Below, one piece after another: positions 8,295 through 16,561 of a DNA stretch of 64,000 nucleotides. The DNA is from Micromonospora sediminicola (GTDB lineage Bacteria > Actinomycetota > Actinomycetes > Mycobacteriales > Micromonosporaceae). The notes below the pieces were generated by a model, which was not told the DNA's origin, did no database searches, and saw only the letters and a program-made list of their open reading frames with translations. Made by a program: the position numbers and the translations under genes. The DNA lies in contig NZ_FLRH01000004.1 in assembly GCF_900089585.1 (NCBI RefSeq), positions 489,001 through 553,000 on the forward strand, given 5' to 3'. Each line of letters opens with the position of its first letter. The first letter of the stretch is position 1.

Positions 8295-11200
8295 ACGGAT
8301 ACCGTCTGTCCCCGGTCCAGCGGCTGGCCTGGTCCGGCAAGCAGGACCTGGTCCGGGCGCGGGTCCAGCTGGACCGGCCGCTCGACCCGGCCCGGTTGCA
8401 GGCCGCCGTCGACACGGTGGTGGCCCGGCACGAGGCGCTGCGGCTGACCCTGGTGCACCACCCCGGGCTGCGGGTGCCGTTGCAGGACGTGGACGACGAC
8501 CGCGCGGTCACGGTCGGCGCGCAGGGCGAGCTGTCGGTCACCCTCACCGACGACGCGTTGGAGTTGGCCGCCACCCCGCTGATCGCCGACCCGGCCGGCC
8601 TGCGCCTGGTCCTGGCCGACCTGGCCCGCGCCTACGCCGGTGACCTGCCGCCGGCCGATGAGGAGGCGTTGCAGTTCCTCGACGTCACCGAGTGGCAGGT
8701 GGAGGAGCGGGAGGCGGCCCCGGCCGCCGCGCCGGGCGCGCCGGCCGCGCGGCTGGTCGAGCCGCACGGGGACGACCCGGGCGCCACGGTCACCGCGACG
8801 CTGCCCGCCGCCGAGCTGGCCGAGGTCGCCCGCGTCGCGGACGCACCCGTCGGCACGGTGCTGCTCGCCGCCTGGGCGCTCGCGGTGGCCCGGCGGGCCG
8901 AGGCGCCCGACGGGGCCGAGGAGGCGGACCTGGTGCTGGCCCGCTGGCACGACGGCCGGCACGCCGAGGGCACCGCCGGCGTGGTCGGCCCGCTGGGCGG
9001 CTACGGACCGCTGCGACTGGCCCTGCCGCTGCCGGCGGAACCGGCCGCGCTGCTGGCCGCCGTCCGCGCCGCCGAGACGGTCGCCGATGAGACGTTCCAC
9101 CTGGTCGACCCGGTCGACGAGAGCACCGGCGCGGTCGCCGGGTTCGCGCTGGAACCGGCCGTCGCGCCGGCCGTGGTGGCCGGGCTGGGCGGCACCTCGG
9201 CGGACGTGCCCGTCCCGCCGGCGCCGGCCGGGCCGCGGCTCACCGTGCGCACCGGCGGCGACGAGGTGACACTGCGGGTGACCGGGGGGCGGTGGCTGCT
9301 CGACTCGGTGGTGGCGGTGCTGCGCAGCCTGCCGGCCGCGTTGGCCGGCGACGCCCCGCTCGCCGTGCTCGGCGCCGGGGAGGCCGGGTGGCTGGCCGAG
9401 GCCGGCGGCACGGTGGGCGCGACGCCGGGGCGTACCCTCGTCGACCTGATCGACGCGGGCCTGGCCGGGATGGACCGGGGCGCCACGGCGGTGTCGGCGG
9501 CCGACGGCGCGTACCCGGTCGAGGAGCTGGACCGCCGCGCCGCGCGGGTGGCCGCGGCGCTGGCCGCGCGCGGCCTGGCCGGCGCGCCGGTGGGCGTGCT
9601 CGCCGCCCGCTCCCGGGACACGGTGGTGGCGTTCCTCGGCGTGCTGCGTGCCGGCGCGGTGTTCGTGCCGCTCGACCCGGACGCCCCGGCGCCGCGCCTG
9701 GCCGCGCAGCTGCGCGCGGTCGGCGCCGACTGCGTGGTCGGCGTCGGCGGCCCGGCGACGGTGTCCGTCGCGGAGCTGGTCGCCGCCGGCGGCGCGACGC
9801 CCGCGACCGCGCCGGCCCCGACCGACCCGGCGTACGTCATCTTCACCTCCGGCTCCACCGGCACGCCCCGCCCGGTGCGGGTGTCGCACGCCGCCGCCGC
9901 GCACCTGGCCGGCGCGCTGGAGGCGACCGTGTACGCGGGCAGCCCGCCGGGCCTGCGGGTGGCGGTGAACGCGCCGCTGACGTTCGACGCCTCGGTGAAA
10001 CAGCTGGTGCAGCTCGCCCACGGCCGCTCCCTCCACCTGGTGCCCGACGACGTGCGCCGCGACGGCGCGGCGCTCGCCGGGGCGCTCGCCGAGCACCGGG
10101 TGGACGTGCTCGACCTGACCCCCTCCCAGCTGCGCATCCTGCTCGCCGGCGCGGGCGACGCCCGGCTGCCCGGGCTGCTGCTGCTCGGCGGCGAGGCGGT
10201 CCCGGAGGACCTGTGGTCGGCGGTGGCGACACTGCCCGGCGTGCGCGCGGTCAACCTGTACGGCCCGACCGAGTGCACGGTGGACACCACCGTCGCGGAG
10301 ATCCACGCGGACGAGCCGCCGACGATCGGCCGGCCGCTGCCCGGCGTCGCGGTCCGGGTGCTGGACGAGCGGCTGCGCCCGGTCCCGCCCGGGGTGGCCG
10401 GTGAACTGTGCGTGGCCGGTCCGCAGCTGGCCGAGGGATACCCGGGCGACCCGGAGGCGACCGCCCGCCGGTTCGTCGCGCTGCCGCTGCCCGACGGCGG
10501 CGCCGAGCGGGTCTACCGCACCGGCGACCGGGTCCGCTTCGACGCCGAGCGGCGGCTGCGCTACCTGGGCCGGCTCGACGACCAGGTGAAGATCCACGGC
10601 TTCCGGGTGGAGCCGGGCGAGGTCGCCGCCGTGCTGCGTGAGCACCCGGGGGTGGCCGACGCCGCCGTGGTCGCCCGCGACGACGACGGGTACGGCGACC
10701 GGCTGGTCGCCTACGTCCGGCCGCGGTCCGGGTCCGCCCCGCTCGACCTCGGGCGGGTGACCGGGATCAACCCGCACGAGACCCGCTACCTGTACGACGA
10801 GATCTTCGTCCAGCGGGTCTACCTGCGCGACGGGATCACGCTGCGCCCCGGCGCGACGGTGCTCGACGTGGGCGCGAACATCGGCATGTTCTCGCTCTTC
10901 GTGCACCAGGTCTGTCCGGACGCGACGATCCACGCGTTCGAGCCGGTGCCGGCCGTGGCCGACGCGTTGCGCCGCAACGTCGCCGAGTTCGGCGTGCCGG
11001 CCACGGTGCACGCCCACGGGCTGTCCCGGGCCGACGGCGAGGTCTCCTTCACCTACTACCCGGGCTACTCGATGATGTCCGGGCACGCCGCGTACGCCGA
11101 CCCGGACGCCGAGATCAGCGTGATCAAGCGGTACCTGGCCAACGAGCGCGACGCCGGCGCCGGTGAGCGGGACGTGCTGCTCGACCGGGCCGACGAGCTG

Positions 11201-13564
11201 CTCGCCGAGCGGTTCGCCGGCCGGGAGCTGACCGTGCCGGTCCGGCCGCTGTCGGCCGTCCTGGACGAGCTGGCCCCGCACCGGATCGACCTGCTGAAGA
11301 TCGACGTGCAGCGGGCCGAGGCGGACGTGCTCGCCGGGCTGGACGACCGGCACTGGCCGCTGGTCGCGCAGGTCGCCATGGAGGTGCACGACGCGCCCGG
11401 CACCGCGACCGCCGGCCGGCTGGCCGAGCTGGTGGCGCTGCTGGAGGCGCGCGGGTTCACCGTGGTCACCCGGCAGGACGACCTGCTCGCCGGCACCGAC
11501 CGGCACACCCTGCACGCGGTCCGCCGCGAGTACGCCGCCGCGTCGGAGGGGACGCCCGCCGCCGACGCCGGGCCGGCGCCCACCGTCCAGGAGTGGCTCG
11601 CGCAGCGGCTGCCGGCGCACCTGGTGCCGGCCGCCGTGGTGGTGCTCGAGGAGCTGCCGCTGACCCGCAACGGCAAGCTCGACCGGGCGGCGCTGCCCGC
11701 GCCCCGGGTGGAACGGCCGGCCGACGACCCGGCGACGGCCCCGGCCAACCGGGCCGAGGAGATCCTGGTCGAGGCGTGGCGTGAGGTGCTCGGCGTGGCG
11801 TCGTTCGGCGTCACCGACAGCTTCTTCGCGCTCGGCGGCGACTCCATCCGCAGCATCCAGATGCAGGTCGCGGCGCAGAAACGCGGGTTGTCGTTCCAGC
11901 TCAACGACATCTTCACCCACCAGACGATCCGGGAACTGGTCGCCCACGGCCGGATCACGCTGGACGGCCTCGTGCCCGAGCCGGCCGCCCGGATCTCCCT
12001 CGTCGGCACGGCCGACAGATTTGCGCTCGTCGGCGTGGCCGACCGGGAGTTGCTGCCGGACGGGCTGGTGGACGCGTATCCGATGACCGCGCTCCAGCTC
12101 GGCATGGTCTACCACGGCGAGTTGACCGGTGACCCCGCCGTCTACCACAACGTCACCGCGCACGAGGTGGCCGCGCCGCTGGACCCGGCGGCGCTGCGCC
12201 GCGCGCTGACCGTCCTGGTCGACGCCCACCCGGTGCTGCGCACCGGCTTCGCGCTCGGCGCGTACGCCGAACCGCTGCAACTCGTGCACGAGCGGGTGCC
12301 GGTCGACCTGCCGGTGACCGACCTGTCCGGCCTGGACCCGCAGGCCCGCCGCGACCGGATCGACGCGCTGGTCGCCGAGGAACGTCTCCGCCCGTTCGAT
12401 CTCACCCGGCCGCCGCTGCTGCGGCTGCACGCGCTGCGCGCCGACGGGGACACGTTCACGCTGCTGGTCGCCGAGCACCACGCCGTCCTCGACGGCTGGA
12501 GCCTGCACCTGTTCATCACCGACCTGCTCGGCGCGTACGACCGGGAGCGGGCCGGCACACCGGCCGCCGCCGATCCGGGTCTGCCGTTCCGGGAGTACGT
12601 GACGGCCGAGCGGGCGGCCCTGGCCGACCCGGCGACCCGGCGGTTCTGGCGTGACGGCGCCGGCGCCGCGCCGCCGTTGCTGGTCGGCAGGGCGCAGCCG
12701 AGGACCACCACCACCCAGCGGGTGCCGCTGCGGGCCGGCACCACCGAGCGGGTGGCCGAGGTGGCCCGGGACGCCGGGGTGCCGGTCAAGTCCTGGCTGT
12801 TCGCCCTGCACCTGCGCCTGCTCGGCGAGCTGGCCGGCCGGGACGACGTGGTCAGCGGCCTGGTGGTCGGCGGCCGACCCGAGGGGGAGGGCAGCGACGC
12901 CACGCTCGGGCTGTTCCTCAACACGCTGCCGGTGCGGGTCGCGCTGGGCACCCGGTCGGTGGCCGAGCTGGCCGCCGCGGCGTGGCGGGCCGAGCGGGAA
13001 CTGATGGGCCACCACCGCTTCCCGCTGGCCGAGATCGTCCGGGCCGGCGGCGCGGGCCCGCGCTTCGACCACTTCTTCAACTGGACGCACTTCCCGGCGC
13101 GACCGGCCGGTGCCGGCAGTCGCATCGTGGACAGCCGGGGCGTCACCGTGGACGTGGCGTTCAGCCTCGCCGTCGACGCCGAGCTGGACGCCGGTCGCCT
13201 CGGGCTGATGATCCAGTACGACCACCGGCACGTGCCGGCCGAGCGGGTGGACGCGCTTGCCGACGGCTTCCGCCGGCTGCTGGCCGCCGACCCGGCCGCG
13301 CCCCTGCCGGCGGTGGCGTCCCCGGCGGCCGGCGGGGACGCGCGGCAGCGGTGGGCGGACCGGGTGGCGGCGGCCTGGCAGGAGGTGCTCGGCGCCGCGC
13401 CGCGTGACCCGGCGACCGACTTCGTCACCGCCGGCGGCGACTCGCTGCGCGCGCTGCGTCTGGTCACCGTCCTGCGACAGCGCCACGGCAGTGACCTGAC
13501 GCTGCCCGAGTTCACCGCGCTGGGCAGCTACCGGGCGCTGGTCGACCGGGTGGCCCGCGGATGA
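8291..13564 (+). CDS. NRPS C*-A[FkbM methyltransferase]-PCP-C-PCP, AmbE-like, Glu-type adenylation
   Basis: 1757 residues; GTG start overlapping the previous stop. Domain order: a degenerate condensation domain (about 1-430) where the expected HHxxxDG position reads TPLIADPAG; an A domain with FTSGSTGTP near 517, FDASVK near 564 and NLYGPTEC near 655; A8 GRLDDQVKIHGFRVEPGE near 760-778; an inserted FkbM-type SAM methyltransferase (about 800-1050, VLDVGANIGMF near 857, LLKIDVQRAE near 1000); then A10 TRNGKLDRAAL near 1124. A carrier protein (Ser1185, LGGDSIRS), an intact condensation domain (about 1260-1680, HHAVLDGWS near 1395) and a final carrier protein (GGDSLRAL near 1717) follow. The hand-read code D-A-K-D-L-G-L-V-D is one residue off the classical Glu code DAKDLGVVDK. 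The last carrier protein has no A domain and must be loaded in trans. This is AmbE's described layout except that AmbE's terminal TE is absent. Confidence 0.93.
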   Translation: MNGYRLSPVQRLAWSGKQDLVRARVQLDRPLDPARLQAAVDTVVARHEALRLTLVHHPGLRVPLQDVDDDRAVTVGAQGELSVTLTDDALELAATPLIADPAGLRLVLADLARAYAGDLPPADEEALQFLDVTEWQVEEREAAPAAAPGAPAARLVEPHGDDPGATVTATLPAAELAEVARVADAPVGTVLLAAWALAVARRAEAPDGAEEADLVLARWHDGRHAEGTAGVVGPLGGYGPLRLALPLPAEPAALLAAVRAAETVADETFHLVDPVDESTGAVAGFALEPAVAPAVVAGLGGTSADVPVPPAPAGPRLTVRTGGDEVTLRVTGGRWLLDSVVAVLRSLPAALAGDAPLAVLGAGEAGWLAEAGGTVGATPGRTLVDLIDAGLAGMDRGATAVSAADGAYPVEELDRRAARVAAALAARGLAGAPVGVLAARSRDTVVAFLGVLRAGAVFVPLDPDAPAPRLAAQLRAVGADCVVGVGGPATVSVAELVAAGGATPATAPAPTDPAYVIFTSGSTGTPRPVRVSHAAAAHLAGALEATVYAGSPPGLRVAVNAPLTFDASVKQLVQLAHGRSLHLVPDDVRRDGAALAGALAEHRVDVLDLTPSQLRILLAGAGDARLPGLLLLGGEAVPEDLWSAVATLPGVRAVNLYGPTECTVDTTVAEIHADEPPTIGRPLPGVAVRVLDERLRPVPPGVAGELCVAGPQLAEGYPGDPEATARRFVALPLPDGGAERVYRTGDRVRFDAERRLRYLGRLDDQVKIHGFRVEPGEVAAVLREHPGVADAAVVARDDDGYGDRLVAYVRPRSGSAPLDLGRVTGINPHETRYLYDEIFVQRVYLRDGITLRPGATVLDVGANIGMFSLFVHQVCPDATIHAFEPVPAVADALRRNVAEFGVPATVHAHGLSRADGEVSFTYYPGYSMMSGHAAYADPDAEISVIKRYLANERDAGAGERDVLLDRADELLAERFAGRELTVPVRPLSAVLDELAPHRIDLLKIDVQRAEADVLAGLDDRHWPLVAQVAMEVHDAPGTATAGRLAELVALLEARGFTVVTRQDDLLAGTDRHTLHAVRREYAAASEGTPAADAGPAPTVQEWLAQRLPAHLVPAAVVVLEELPLTRNGKLDRAALPAPRVERPADDPATAPANRAEEILVEAWREVLGVASFGVTDSFFALGGDSIRSIQMQVAAQKRGLSFQLNDIFTHQTIRELVAHGRITLDGLVPEPAARISLVGTADRFALVGVADRELLPDGLVDAYPMTALQLGMVYHGELTGDPAVYHNVTAHEVAAPLDPAALRRALTVLVDAHPVLRTGFALGAYAEPLQLVHERVPVDLPVTDLSGLDPQARRDRIDALVAEERLRPFDLTRPPLLRLHALRADGDTFTLLVAEHHAVLDGWSLHLFITDLLGAYDRERAGTPAAADPGLPFREYVTAERAALADPATRRFWRDGAGAAPPLLVGRAQPRTTTTQRVPLRAGTTERVAEVARDAGVPVKSWLFALHLRLLGELAGRDDVVSGLVVGGRPEGEGSDATLGLFLNTLPVRVALGTRSVAELAAAAWRAERELMGHHRFPLAEIVRAGGAGPRFDHFFNWTHFPARPAGAGSRIVDSRGVTVDVAFSLAVDAELDAGRLGLMIQYDHRHVPAERVDALADGFRRLLAADPAAPLPAVASPAAGGDARQRWADRVAAAWQEVLGAAPRDPATDFVTAGGDSLRALRLVTVLRQRHGSDLTLPEFTALGSYRALVDRVARG

Positions 13565-14733
13565 CCGGGTTCGGCACGATCGCGGTGCACGGTGACGACG
13601 GCCTGGTTCCGGGCGGGTCGGTGGCCCCGCCGATCGTGCAGAGCGCGACGTTCAGCGCCGAGTCCGACGAGCGGTTCACCGAGATCGCCACCGAGGCGCG
13701 GGGCAGCGCGTTCTACACCCGCTACGGCAACCCCAACCACGCCCAGGTGGCCGCCGTGGTCGCCGAGCTGGAGGGCGCGGAGACCGGGTTGGTCACCGCG
13801 TCCGGGATGGGCGCGATCAGCACGGTCGCGCTGGCCCTGCTCGCGGCCGGCGACCACGTGGTGGTGCAGCGCAGCACCTACGGCGGCACCACCTCGCTGG
13901 CCACCGGCCTGCTGGCCCGCTTCGGCGTCACGTGCACGTCTGTCGACCAGACGGACGCGGACGCGTTCGCCCGGGCGCTGCGGCCGCAGACCCGGCTGGT
14001 GCTGGTGGAGACGCCGAGCAACCCGCTGCTGGAGCTGACCGACCTGGCCGCCGTGGTGGCGACCGCGCACGCCGCCGGCGCGCTGGTGGTGGTGGACAAC
14101 ACGTTCGCCACCCCGGTCAACCAGCGTCCGCTGGACGCCGGGGCGGACCTGGTGTGGCACAGCGGCACCAAGTTCCTCGGCGGGCACTCCGACGTGTCCG
14201 CCGGGGTGGTGGTCGGCGGCGCGGAGCTGATCGAGCGCGTGTGGCGCACGGCGATCGTCACCGGCGCCACGCTCGGCCCGGTCGACGCCTGGCTGCTGCT
14301 GCGCGGCCTGCGCACGCTGGCGCTGCGGGTGCAACGGCACAACGCCAACGCGCTCGCGCTGGCCGGGGCGCTGGAGGGTCACCCGGCGGTGGCCCGGGTC
14401 CGCTATCCGGGGCTGCCCTCGCACCCCCAGCACACGCTGGCCCGCCGGCAGATGACCGGCTTCGGCGGGGTGCTCGGCGTCGAGCTGGCGGCCGGGCGGG
14501 CCGGCGCGGCGGCGCTGCTGGCCGGGCTGCGCCTGGGCAAGCGGGCGGCCAGCCTCGGCAGCGTCAGCACGCTCGTGGTGCACCCGCGCTCGATGTGGGC
14601 CGGCATCGTGGACGCCGAGCAGCTCGCCGCCGCCGGCATCGGCGCGGGCCTGGTCCGCGTCTCCACCGGCATCGAGGACACCGACGACCTGGTGGCCGAC
14701 TTCCGGACCGCGTTGGAGGGGGTGCCGGCCTGA
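13561..14733 (+). CDS. Cystathionine gamma-synthase/lyase-type PLP enzyme of the NRPS operon
   Basis: 390 residues, a typical length for Cys/Met-metabolism PLP enzymes. The ATG overlaps the NRPS stop. Motifs: YTRYGNPN (substrate and phosphate binding), ASGMGAI, STYGGT, the ETPSNPLLELTDL stretch, and Lys204 in HSGTKFLGGHSD as the PLP-binding residue. The family catalyses gamma- or beta-elimination and replacement through a vinylglycine-type ketimine. It is not part of the known P. aeruginosa AMB cluster. Because vinylglycine antimetabolites inactivate this very enzyme class, it could be a resistant copy of the target, or it could process an amino-acid precursor or the product. Sequence alone does not decide between gamma-synthase, gamma-lyase and sulfhydrylase activity. 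The stop codon lies 4 bases from the stop of the convergent response regulator. Confidence 0.88.
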   Translation: MTGFGTIAVHGDDGLVPGGSVAPPIVQSATFSAESDERFTEIATEARGSAFYTRYGNPNHAQVAAVVAELEGAETGLVTASGMGAISTVALALLAAGDHVVVQRSTYGGTTSLATGLLARFGVTCTSVDQTDADAFARALRPQTRLVLVETPSNPLLELTDLAAVVATAHAAGALVVVDNTFATPVNQRPLDAGADLVWHSGTKFLGGHSDVSAGVVVGGAELIERVWRTAIVTGATLGPVDAWLLLRGLRTLALRVQRHNANALALAGALEGHPAVARVRYPGLPSHPQHTLARRQMTGFGGVLGVELAAGRAGAAALLAGLRLGKRAASLGSVSTLVVHPRSMWAGIVDAEQLAAAGIGAGLVRVSTGIEDTDDLVADFRTALEGVPA

Positions 14734-14737
14734 CGGC

Positions 14738-15382
14738 TCAGGAGCCCAGATACCGCAGGATCGCCAGCACCCGGCGGCTGTACCCGGTGGCGTCGGAGAG
14801 GTCGAGCTTGTCGAAGATGGCGTTGACGTGCTTCTCCACCGCGCTCTGCGAGACGTGCAGCCGCTGGGCGACGGCGGCGTTGGTGTGGCCCTGCGCCATG
14901 TGGTGCAACACGTCGCGTTCTCGTAGGGTGAGACGGCTGAGCGGATCGGTGCGGCTCGTGCCCGACATGAGCTGCCGCACCACTTCCGGATCGAGCGCGG
15001 TGGCGCCGGCGGCGACCCGGTCGAGCGCGTCGAGGAAGTCCTCGACCTGGGCGACGCGGTCCTTCAACACGTACCCGACGCCCTCGGAGCGGTCGGCGAG
15101 CAACTGGGCGGCGTAGCGCTTCTCGACGTACTGGGACAGGACCAGCACCGCGACGGTGGGGAACTCGCGGCGGATCTCCAGCGCGGCCCGCAACCCGTCG
15201 TCGCTGTTGGTGGGCGGCATCCGCACATCGGTGACCACCACCTCGGGACGGTGCCGCGCGACGGCGGCGACCAGGTGGTCGGCGTCGCCCACCGCGGCCA
15301 CCACCTCGTGCCCCTCGTCGACCAGCAACCGGGTGAGCCCGTCGCGGAGCAGCGTCGAGTCCTCGGCCAGGACTATCCGCAC
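14738..15382 (-). CDS. NarL/LuxR-type response regulator
   Basis: 214 residues. The N-terminal receiver has the acidic pair E7/D8, the phosphoacceptor Asp in VVVTDVRMPP near residue 51, and Lys in GYVLKDRV near 107. The C-terminal LuxR helix-turn-helix (about 148-205) contains LTLRERDVLHHMAQG and VSQSAVEKHVNAIFDKL. Its start overlaps the 3' end of the histidine kinase gene by 10 bases, giving a standard two-component operon transcribed towards the NRPS cluster. Neither the signal nor the targets are visible. Regulation of the neighbouring NRPS operon is possible from position only. Confidence 0.94.
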   Translation of the reverse strand: MRIVLAEDSTLLRDGLTRLLVDEGHEVVAAVGDADHLVAAVARHRPEVVVTDVRMPPTNSDDGLRAALEIRREFPTVAVLVLSQYVEKRYAAQLLADRSEGVGYVLKDRVAQVEDFLDALDRVAAGATALDPEVVRQLMSGTSRTDPLSRLTLRERDVLHHMAQGHTNAAVAQRLHVSQSAVEKHVNAIFDKLDLSDATGYSRRVLAILRYLGS

Positions 15383-16527
15383 GGGAGCGTCGCCCGGATC
15401 GTGGTCGGACCGCCCGGCGGACTGGACACGTCGAGGTTGCCGTCGAGAGCCGCGGCCCGCCGGGCGAGGCCACGCAGCCCGCTGCCGGCGGGATCGGCCC
15501 CGCCCCGGCCGTCGTCACGGACCCACATGTCCACTCCCCCGTCCCCGGCCCTGATCTCGATGTCGATCACGGTAGCGCCGGCGTGCTTCGCCGCGTTGGT
15601 GATCGCCTCGCAGGCGATGAAGTAGAGCACGGCCTCGACCGGACGCGGCGGGCGGTCGGGCAGTGCGTGGCTGATCCGCACCGGGATCGGCGTGCGCCGG
15701 GCCACCATGGTCAGCACCTCGTCCAGCGGGCTGTGGTCGAGCGCCGACGGGTAGACCTGCCAGGCCACCTCCCGCAGCTCGTCGAGGGCCCACTGCACGT
15801 CGGCGTGCGCCTGGTCCAGCAGGGCCCGCGCCCGGTCCGGGTCGCGGCTGCGTCGCGCGCGACCCAGGAGCATGCCGAGCGCGACGAGACGCTGCTGCAC
15901 GCCGTCGTGCAGGTCCCGCTCGATCCGCCGGCGCTCCGCGTCGACCGCCGCCATGACGCCGGCCCGGCTCTCGGTCAGCTCGTCGATCCGGCGCCGCAGC
16001 GCGTCTTCGCCGTCGGGCTCCAGCATGCGCCGCGCGAGATGCCGGTCCAGCGCGCCGACGCTGGCGACCGCCTGGAGGTTCACCAGGAGCAGGCCCGCCC
16101 CGATCACGAGTTGCAGCAGCAGATCGGGCACGGCGACGCCGCCGGTCACGACGGCACGGAGGAGGACGGCCGCGAGCACCACGCCCACGGCCAGCACCCC
16201 GACGGTGAGCGCGCCGAGCAGGCCCGGCACGACCCGCAGCGCGAGGTAGCCGACGGCCCGCCGGCCGGTGGCGCGCAACGGGGCGGGCGCCGGACGGTTC
16301 GCGGCCCAGGCCAGCCGCCGCCGCTCCCACCGGGCGGCCACCGGGGCGTACCGGAGGACGGCGGCGAGGACGCGGCGGCGCAGCGCCGGGGCCGGCACGG
16401 TCAGGGTCAGCAGCAGGCCGGACGCGACCAGGATCGCCATCTCGACGGCGGCGGTGACGACACCGGCGACGACGCCGGCCACGGGCCGCGCCCACCGGCC
16501 GATCCGCACGCCTCCGGTCACCACCAT
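15373..16527 (-). CDS. Sensor histidine kinase (HisKA_3 type)
   Basis: 384 residues from the ATG at 16527, which has GGGAGGGG just upstream. A longer in-frame reading to 16650 would overlap the DedA gene and is rejected. The N-terminal half has about four hydrophobic membrane segments and no obvious extracellular sensor domain. The dimerisation/phosphoacceptor region reads ERRRIERDLHDGVQQRL with the conserved His near residue 220. The ATPase part has EAITNAAKHAGA (N box) and DDGRGGADPAGSGLRGL (G boxes). It is the partner of the overlapping downstream response regulator. Confidence 0.93.
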   Translation of the reverse strand: MVVTGGVRIGRWARPVAGVVAGVVTAAVEMAILVASGLLLTLTVPAPALRRRVLAAVLRYAPVAARWERRRLAWAANRPAPAPLRATGRRAVGYLALRVVPGLLGALTVGVLAVGVVLAAVLLRAVVTGGVAVPDLLLQLVIGAGLLLVNLQAVASVGALDRHLARRMLEPDGEDALRRRIDELTESRAGVMAAVDAERRRIERDLHDGVQQRLVALGMLLGRARRSRDPDRARALLDQAHADVQWALDELREVAWQVYPSALDHSPLDEVLTMVARRTPIPVRISHALPDRPPRPVEAVLYFIACEAITNAAKHAGATVIDIEIRAGDGGVDMWVRDDGRGGADPAGSGLRGLARRAAALDGNLDVSSPPGGPTTIRATLPCG

Positions 16528-16561
16528 CCGCCCCTCCCCGCCGGCCTGCCGGTGCCGCCGC

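Noticed and set aside
8270..13486. Minus-strand open frame of 1738 codons
   Set aside because: Antisense to the C*-A[MT]-PCP-C-PCP gene; composition is shadow-like and no motif is present.
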